Source: Oscillibacter valericigenes Sjm18-20 (GTDB lineage: Bacteria > Bacillota > Clostridia > Oscillospirales > Oscillospiraceae). Taken from it: a stretch of 64,000 bases of DNA. Position 1 is the first letter of the stretch. Each line of letters starts with the position of its first letter. The stretch lies in contig AP012044.1 of the NCBI GenBank assembly GCA_000283575.1, positions 1,054,001 to 1,118,000 on the forward strand. Reading direction: 5' to 3'. This document shows, piece by piece, positions 59,650 through 64,000 of the stretch. Under the pieces are notes generated by a model. It had not been told where the DNA came from. It worked only from the letters and a program-made list of their open reading frames with translations, and searched no databases. Made by a program: the position numbers and the translations under genes.

Positions 59650-59867
59650 AGTCTTCAATTCCTTTATCTGTAATATGGTAGACATGAGCTTACTTAACTG
59701 CATTATATCTAATTTCACCTAAAAAAACAATGCCCGCAACTAAATTTAACAAATTATTAAGAAAATAATTTAGTAGAATGTTAAGGCGATGCCATACTTT
59801 TTATCTAAAAACTTGCAGTGACTATTGGATAATATGTGGAAAATCGTTTGCGCACCTGTAATTTCAA

Positions 59868-59896
59868 TTGACTTATTTGTGCAATAATGCTAAAAT
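59868..59896 (+). promoter_or_regulatory. Promoter of the ytfQ-like operon
   Basis: TTGACT (59868-59873) and TAAAAT (59891-59896) are separated by 17 bases. An imperfect inverted pair TTGCGCA (59848-59854) and TGTGCAA (59878-59884) spans the -35 and could serve a regulator. The leader is about 125 bases with a GCGTGTT/AACACGC hairpin at 59974-59990. Confidence 0.7.
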
Positions 59897-60029
59897 CCAA
59901 CTAAAGACAAAAGCGATGATGGAACTAATAATTTATATAAACGTTAAGCGCCCCTCCTCCTATTAGTAGCTCCGCGTGTTGGAAACACGCATGCATATTA
60001 AAATATGAAGATGAAAGGGAGCATTCACA

Positions 60030-61121
60030 ATGAAGAAGTTTTTGGCACTTGCACTCTCTCTGGTCATGGCTGTCTCTCTGGCAGCCTGTGGGACCAGCCC
60101 AAGCACCCCTGCCGCCAGCGGAAGCGGCAGCGCCGGAAGCGCCGGTAGCGCGGCCGCGTCCGGATCGGGGGATCAGTTAATTACCGTCGGCTTTGCGCAG
60201 GTCGGCCATGAGTCCGACTGGCGCACCGCTTCCACGAAGTCTGTGCAGGAAGCGTTTTCCAAGGACAACGGTTTTGACCTGCAATTTGTGGACTGCGACA
60301 ATGACTCCGCCGCGCAGTTGGAGGCGGTTCGGAACTTTATTGAGCAGGATGTGGATTACATAGTCATCGATCCCATTGTCTCCACCGGCTGGGACACGGT
60401 TCTGACCGAGGCTGACGACGCCGGAATTCCCGTGATTGTCATAGACCGTACCATTGATGACTCCGACAAGTACATCTCCTGGGTCGGCTCCGAATTCACA
60501 AACGAGGGCCTGGCCGCCGGTGCATGGCTAAAGGACTATGCGGCGCTGAAGGGCATCTCTGAACTGAATATTCTGGTCATTGAGGGCACCACCGGTTCCT
60601 CCGCCCAGATCGGCCGGACCAACGGCTTTAAGAAACTTGCCGATGAGAACGGCTGGAAGATCATCGACTCTCAGAGCGGCGACTTCACCCAGGAGGGCGG
60701 CCAGAAGGTTATGGAGTCCTACTGCAAGTCCTACGCCGGTCAGTTTAACGTGGTTGTCTGCCAGAATGATAACGAGGCCTTCGGCGCAGAGGATGCCATG
60801 AGCGCGGCCGGCATCAGCTACGGCGTAGACGGCGACGTGATTCTGATTTCCTTTGACGCCTGCACCGCCGGTTTGACGGATGTACTGGCTGGCAAGATCA
60901 ACGCCGACTTCCAGTGCAACCCCCTGCAGGGTCCCTTCTGCGCCGACATTGTTGCCAAACTGGCAGCCGGCGATACGGTCAATAAGGAAACCTACATGGA
61001 AGAGCCCTGGTATGTCGCTGAGGATGCTCTGACTGAAATTACCTACACCAACAACGCCGGTAATGAAGTCACGGAGCCTCTGGTGCATGTGACGCAGGAT
61101 GTTGTTGACGCCGCCTACTAA
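60030..61121 (+). CDS. Galactofuranose/ribose-type ABC transporter substrate-binding lipoprotein (YtfQ-like)
   Basis: Sugar-binding lipoprotein, 363 residues. Signal peptide KKFLALALSLVMAVSLAAC with lipobox (Cys about residue 20), then a Ser/Gly/Ala linker. The mature part follows YtfQ closely: VGFAQVGHESDWRTASTKSV, IVIDPIVSTGWDTVLTEADD, GTTGSSAQIGRTNGF, DSQSGDFTQEGGQKVMES and QNDNEAFGAEDAM. The match to the E. coli galactofuranose-binding protein is recalled from memory; the true sugar in this organism is unknown. A good site (GAAAGGGAG) precedes ATG 60030. Confidence 0.88.
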   Translation: MKKFLALALSLVMAVSLAACGTSPSTPAASGSGSAGSAGSAAASGSGDQLITVGFAQVGHESDWRTASTKSVQEAFSKDNGFDLQFVDCDNDSAAQLEAVRNFIEQDVDYIVIDPIVSTGWDTVLTEADDAGIPVIVIDRTIDDSDKYISWVGSEFTNEGLAAGAWLKDYAALKGISELNILVIEGTTGSSAQIGRTNGFKKLADENGWKIIDSQSGDFTQEGGQKVMESYCKSYAGQFNVVVCQNDNEAFGAEDAMSAAGISYGVDGDVILISFDACTAGLTDVLAGKINADFQCNPLQGPFCADIVAKLAAGDTVNKETYMEEPWYVAEDALTEITYTNNAGNEVTEPLVHVTQDVVDAAY

Positions 61122-61136
61122 TACGTGACAGGCAAA

Positions 61137-61168
61137 GGGTGGCTCCTGATTTTGGAGCCACCCTTTTT
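61137..61168 (+). terminator. Perfect intrinsic terminator inside the ytfQ-like operon
   Basis: GGGTGGCTCC (61137-61146) pairs fully with GGAGCCACCC (61154-61163), followed by TTTTT. It lies 16 bases after the binding-protein stop and 31 before the ATPase start, so transporter genes should be transcribed only by readthrough. Confidence 0.9.
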
Positions 61169-61193
61169 AGATTATAAAAAGGGAGCAGCCGCC

Positions 61194-62708
61194 ATGGAGG
61201 AACAAGTACTGTTAACAATGCGCGATATTACCAAGACCTTTCCCGGCGTAGTAGCTCTGGATCATGCGCAGCTAACGCTTAGAAAGGGCGAGGTTCACGC
61301 GCTGATGGGCGAAAACGGCGCAGGAAAATCGACTATTATCAAATGTCTGACCGGCGTTTATGAGCGGGACGCCGGCGAGGTACGCATGGAGGGCGTGGAG
61401 GGCAGCATCTACAACCATTCCACGCAGGAAGCGCAGCGCATCGGCATTGCCACCGTCTATCAGGAAGTCAATCTCTGCCCAAACCTGAGCATAGCGGAAA
61501 ATCTGTTTATCGGCCGGGAACCCCGGACCATGATTCACACGGTGGACTGGAAAACAATGAACCGGCGCGCGCAGAAGATCATGGATAATCTGGAAATCCA
61601 TGTGGATGCTACCGCAACGCTGGAAACCTGCTCCATTGCCATCCAGCAGATGGTCGCTATCGCGCGGGCTGTGGATATGGACTGCAAGCTCCTGATTCTG
61701 GATGAGCCCACATCCTCTCTGGATGACAAAGAGGTCGCCAAGCTGTTCAAACTGATGCGCACTCTGCGTGACAGCGGCGTGGGAATTGTATTTGTCACCC
61801 ATTTTCTGGAACAGGTCTACGAAGTCTGCGACCGGATCACCGTCATGCGAAACGGGCAGTTTGTGGGTGAGTACTCCGTCTCGGAACTTCCCAGAGTGAA
61901 GCTGGTGGCCGCCATGCTGGGCAAGGACTTCGATGATTTGGCCTCCATCAAGCCGGAGGGACGGGTTTCCGTCAGCGATGAGGTCGTGCTGGACGCCGAA
62001 CATCTCAGCCATAAAGGTACGATCAAACCCTTTGACTTTCGAATTCGCAAGGGCGAAGTGGTGGGGGTCACCGGGCTGCTGGGCAGCGGGCGCAGTGAGA
62101 TGGTGCGGTGCATATACGGCGCCGACAAGGCGCAGAGCGGCACGGAGCGCATGATGGGAAAAACTCTGAAGGCCAATTCTCCCATTGATTCCATCAAGGC
62201 CGGCATGGGCTTCCTGCCGGACGACCGGAAGGCAGACGGCTGTATCGGCGATTTGTCGGTCAGGGAAAACATCATTTTGGCCCTTCAGGCCAGGGATGGT
62301 ATGTTCAAACGGATTCCCCGGACCAAGCAGGCGGAGATGGCGGATCATTTCATCGACCTGCTGCAAATCAAGACCGCATCCCGGGAGACACCCCTCAATC
62401 AGCTCTCCGGCGGCAACCAGCAAAAGGTCATTCTGGCCCGCTGGCTGTGTACCCATCCGGATTTCCTGATTCTGGACGAACCCACCCGCGGCATCGATAT
62501 CGGTACCAAAACGGAATTTCAAAAGCTGGTGCTCCAGTTTGCCGCCGAGGGCATGAGCATCGTGTTTATTTCCTCTGAGATTGAAGAAATGCTCCGTACC
62601 TGCACACGGATGTGCGTTATGCGCGACGGCGAAAAGGTTGGGGAGATCCAGGGCAGCATGACGCAGGAGAGCGTTATGTCCGCTATCGCGGGAGGTGAGA
62701 AGAAATGA
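61194..62708 (+). CDS. Sugar ABC transporter ATP-binding protein (YtfR-like)
   Basis: Double ATPase, 504 residues. First half: Walker A GENGAGKST, Walker B LLILDEPTSSLDD and an LETCSIAIQQMVAIARA signature region typical of YtfR. Second half: GLLGSGRSEMVRC, LSGGNQQKVILARWL and FLILDEPTRGIDIGT. ATG 61194 follows AGGGAG; a longer frame overlaps the terminator. It overlaps the permease by 4 bases. Confidence 0.9.
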   Translation: MEEQVLLTMRDITKTFPGVVALDHAQLTLRKGEVHALMGENGAGKSTIIKCLTGVYERDAGEVRMEGVEGSIYNHSTQEAQRIGIATVYQEVNLCPNLSIAENLFIGREPRTMIHTVDWKTMNRRAQKIMDNLEIHVDATATLETCSIAIQQMVAIARAVDMDCKLLILDEPTSSLDDKEVAKLFKLMRTLRDSGVGIVFVTHFLEQVYEVCDRITVMRNGQFVGEYSVSELPRVKLVAAMLGKDFDDLASIKPEGRVSVSDEVVLDAEHLSHKGTIKPFDFRIRKGEVVGVTGLLGSGRSEMVRCIYGADKAQSGTERMMGKTLKANSPIDSIKAGMGFLPDDRKADGCIGDLSVRENIILALQARDGMFKRIPRTKQAEMADHFIDLLQIKTASRETPLNQLSGGNQQKVILARWLCTHPDFLILDEPTRGIDIGTKTEFQKLVLQFAAEGMSIVFISSEIEEMLRTCTRMCVMRDGEKVGEIQGSMTQESVMSAIAGGEKK

Positions 62709-63781
62709 ACAGCCTGAAAAAGTTGACGAGCAAGACGTTGTTTCTGCCGCTGTTCTGCATGATTCTGGTGCTTTTGATCAATGTTATCAAAAGCCCGGAC
62801 TTCTTCTCCATTGCCGTCAAAAACGGCGTACTGTACGGCCGGCTGGTGGATATTCTGAACCGAGGCAGTGAAATTGCCATTCTCGCTGTGGGGCAGACGC
62901 TGGTGGTTGCCGTCTCCGCGGGCACGGATATTTCCGTAGGCTCCGTTATGAGCCTGTCCGCCTGCGGCTGCTGTATGCTGCTGGCCGGTTACGGCGTCAA
63001 CAGCACAACGGAGCTGGCCGTCCCTATGATCGTCGGTATGCTGTTCGGCGTACTGCTGGGGGGAGTCTGCGGCACCTTCAACGGTTTTCTGGTTTCCAAG
63101 CTGAAAATCCAGCCCATGGTGGCCACGCTGATTTTATTCACGGCAGCACGCGCCATCGGCTTGCTGCTGTGTGACAATCAGATTACCTATATCCGCTATG
63201 AACCGTATAAATACCTGGGCAACTTTATTCCCGGCATCCCCATTCCAACCGCCATCTTTGTAACAATCGCCGTGATTGCGGTGATCTCTCTGCTGCTGAA
63301 AAAGACCTCGTTGGGTCTTTACATCCAGTCCGTAGGTATCAACAGCCGCGCGGCGCGCATTTCCGGCATTAGCTCCAGCAAGATCTGTTTTCTGTGCTAT
63401 CTAATCTGCGGATTGTGCTCGGGTATCGCCGGGATCGTGGCGTCCTCCCGCATCTATTCCGCCGATTCCAACAACATAGGACTCAACTATGAGCTGGACG
63501 CGATCCTGGCGGTGGCCCTCGGCGGAAACTCCCTTGGCGGCGGCAAATTCAATCTGGCCGGTTCCATCATCGGCGCCTATACCATTCAGGCCATCACCAC
63601 CACGCTTCTGGCTATGGGCGTTTCCACGGATCAGGCGCCGGTTATCAAGGCCATCATCGTCGTCATCATTGTTGTAGTGCAGGCTCCCGTTTTCAAAGCG
63701 TGGATGGAGACCCGGTCCGCCCGCAGGCTGGCTGCAAGAGTCGCAGAGACCACAGATGAAAAGGAGATGGCTGAAAAATGA
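62705..63781 (+). CDS. Sugar ABC transporter permease (YtfT-like)
   Basis: Membrane subunit, 358 residues with nine to ten helices. It has the EIAILAVGQTLVVAVSAGTD and DISVGSVMSLSACG region, IQPMVATLILFTAARAIG, and the coupling loop VGINSRAARISGISSSK, then LGGNSLGGGKFNLAGS, all in the order of YtfT. The start ATG 62705 overlaps the ATPase stop (ATGA). It is followed, with another 4-base overlap, by a second permease gene, as in the ytfQRT-yjfF operon. Confidence 0.9.
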   Translation: MNSLKKLTSKTLFLPLFCMILVLLINVIKSPDFFSIAVKNGVLYGRLVDILNRGSEIAILAVGQTLVVAVSAGTDISVGSVMSLSACGCCMLLAGYGVNSTTELAVPMIVGMLFGVLLGGVCGTFNGFLVSKLKIQPMVATLILFTAARAIGLLLCDNQITYIRYEPYKYLGNFIPGIPIPTAIFVTIAVIAVISLLLKKTSLGLYIQSVGINSRAARISGISSSKICFLCYLICGLCSGIAGIVASSRIYSADSNNIGLNYELDAILAVALGGNSLGGGKFNLAGSIIGAYTIQAITTTLLAMGVSTDQAPVIKAIIVVIIVVVQAPVFKAWMETRSARRLAARVAETTDEKEMAEK

Positions 63782-64000
63782 AAACCGAAGTTCGTCTCCC
63801 CCAGATCAGGCGCACGATGAACAGCAATTCCCTGCTGCTGCTCATTACCATTGTCCTGTTTATTGTCATGTATGCCCTTGGCTGCATGATCTATGCAGAC
63901 AAGGGGTTTTCTCACGTACAGACCTTTTTAAATCTGCTGATTACCAATGCGGGTCTGATCTGTGTCACCTGTGGCATGACCTGTGTCATGCTTACCGGCG
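63778..64000 (+). CDS. Sugar ABC transporter permease (YjfF-like), N-terminal part (runs off the window)
   Basis: Only 74 codons are in the window. ATG 63778 overlaps the preceding stop codon. The visible part has a basic N-terminus (KTEVRLPQIRR), a first helix LLLLITIVLFIVMYALGCMI, then the FLNLLITNAGLICVTCGMTC segment that corresponds to the conserved start of the membrane domain. Gene order makes it the second permease of the heteromeric YtfT/YjfF channel. Confidence 0.85.
   Translation, partial: MKTEVRLPQIRRTMNSNSLLLLITIVLFIVMYALGCMIYADKGFSHVQTFLNLLITNAGLICVTCGMTCVMLTG

Noticed and set aside
61272-62522. A 416-residue minus-strand open frame opposite the YtfR-like ATPase.
   Set aside because: Same reasoning: the plus strand carries both ATPase motif sets and the antisense frame has no support.
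1-64000. CRISPR arrays, tRNA or rRNA genes, phage integrase and attachment sites.
   Set aside because: No regularly spaced repeats, no cloverleaf or rRNA sequence and no integrase-like protein were recognised anywhere in the window.

Overview
The window reads as chromosomal DNA of a GC-rich Clostridia member (Bacillota), probably an Oscillospiraceae-type gut anaerobe. This rests on a trp T-box leader, the rplU-prp-rpmA-obgE cluster with a Prp-cleavable L27, single-membrane lipoprotein binding proteins with Ala/Ser/Gly linkers, and many solute-uptake operons. No rRNA, tRNA or CRISPR array was recognised. All assignments come from reading sequence and recalling protein families; no database search was run.

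Left part (1-16.5 kb, mostly + strand): the end of a branched-chain amino-acid ABC operon (livK'-livHMGF); a strong promoter and T-box leader with a Trp-type specifier in front of trpB-trpA; then, without a visible terminator, a ribose-type sugar ABC transporter with an FGGY kinase; then a 953-residue REC/HD-GYP/PAS/GGDEF signalling protein whose GGDEF motif is degenerate. Small conserved unknowns follow, including a 58-residue Cys-rich membrane peptide. Core region (16.6-20.4 kb, - strand): obgE, rpmA, prp, rplU, a small membrane protein and an MTA/SAH nucleosidase. Accessory and decayed region (20.5-26 kb): a GNAT, a Vat-like acetyltransferase, an XRE/TPR regulator that has lost its N-terminal helix-turn-helix, and debris of a glycyl radical enzyme and an NhaC antiporter.

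Central - strand blocks: (a) 26.1-37.7 kb, a hexuronate/ketodeoxyuronate operon (LacI repressor, TRAP transporter, dehydrogenases, kduI, kdgK, eda) with LacI-type operators, one of them inside a promoter; (b) 38.0-50.8 kb, a nucleoside-type operon (BMP lipoprotein, ATPase, two permeases, nucleoside hydrolase, two M20 amidohydrolases, a GATase1-like protein, LacI regulator, ribokinase) next to a cyclic-amidohydrolase gene. Block (b) suggests import of a nucleoside-like compound, release of ribose and hydrolytic opening of the base.

Right part (51-64 kb): a broken SLH surface-protein gene, an AT-rich Lrp-LysE pair, a deleted IS3-family element, niaR next to a PTS-IIC-like membrane protein whose promoter carries NiaR-like sites, a glycerophosphodiesterase, and a LacI regulator divergent from a ytfQRT-yjfF-like sugar ABC operon that runs off the end. 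A recurring theme is a hairpin or intrinsic terminator directly after a binding-protein gene and before the rest of its transporter operon.
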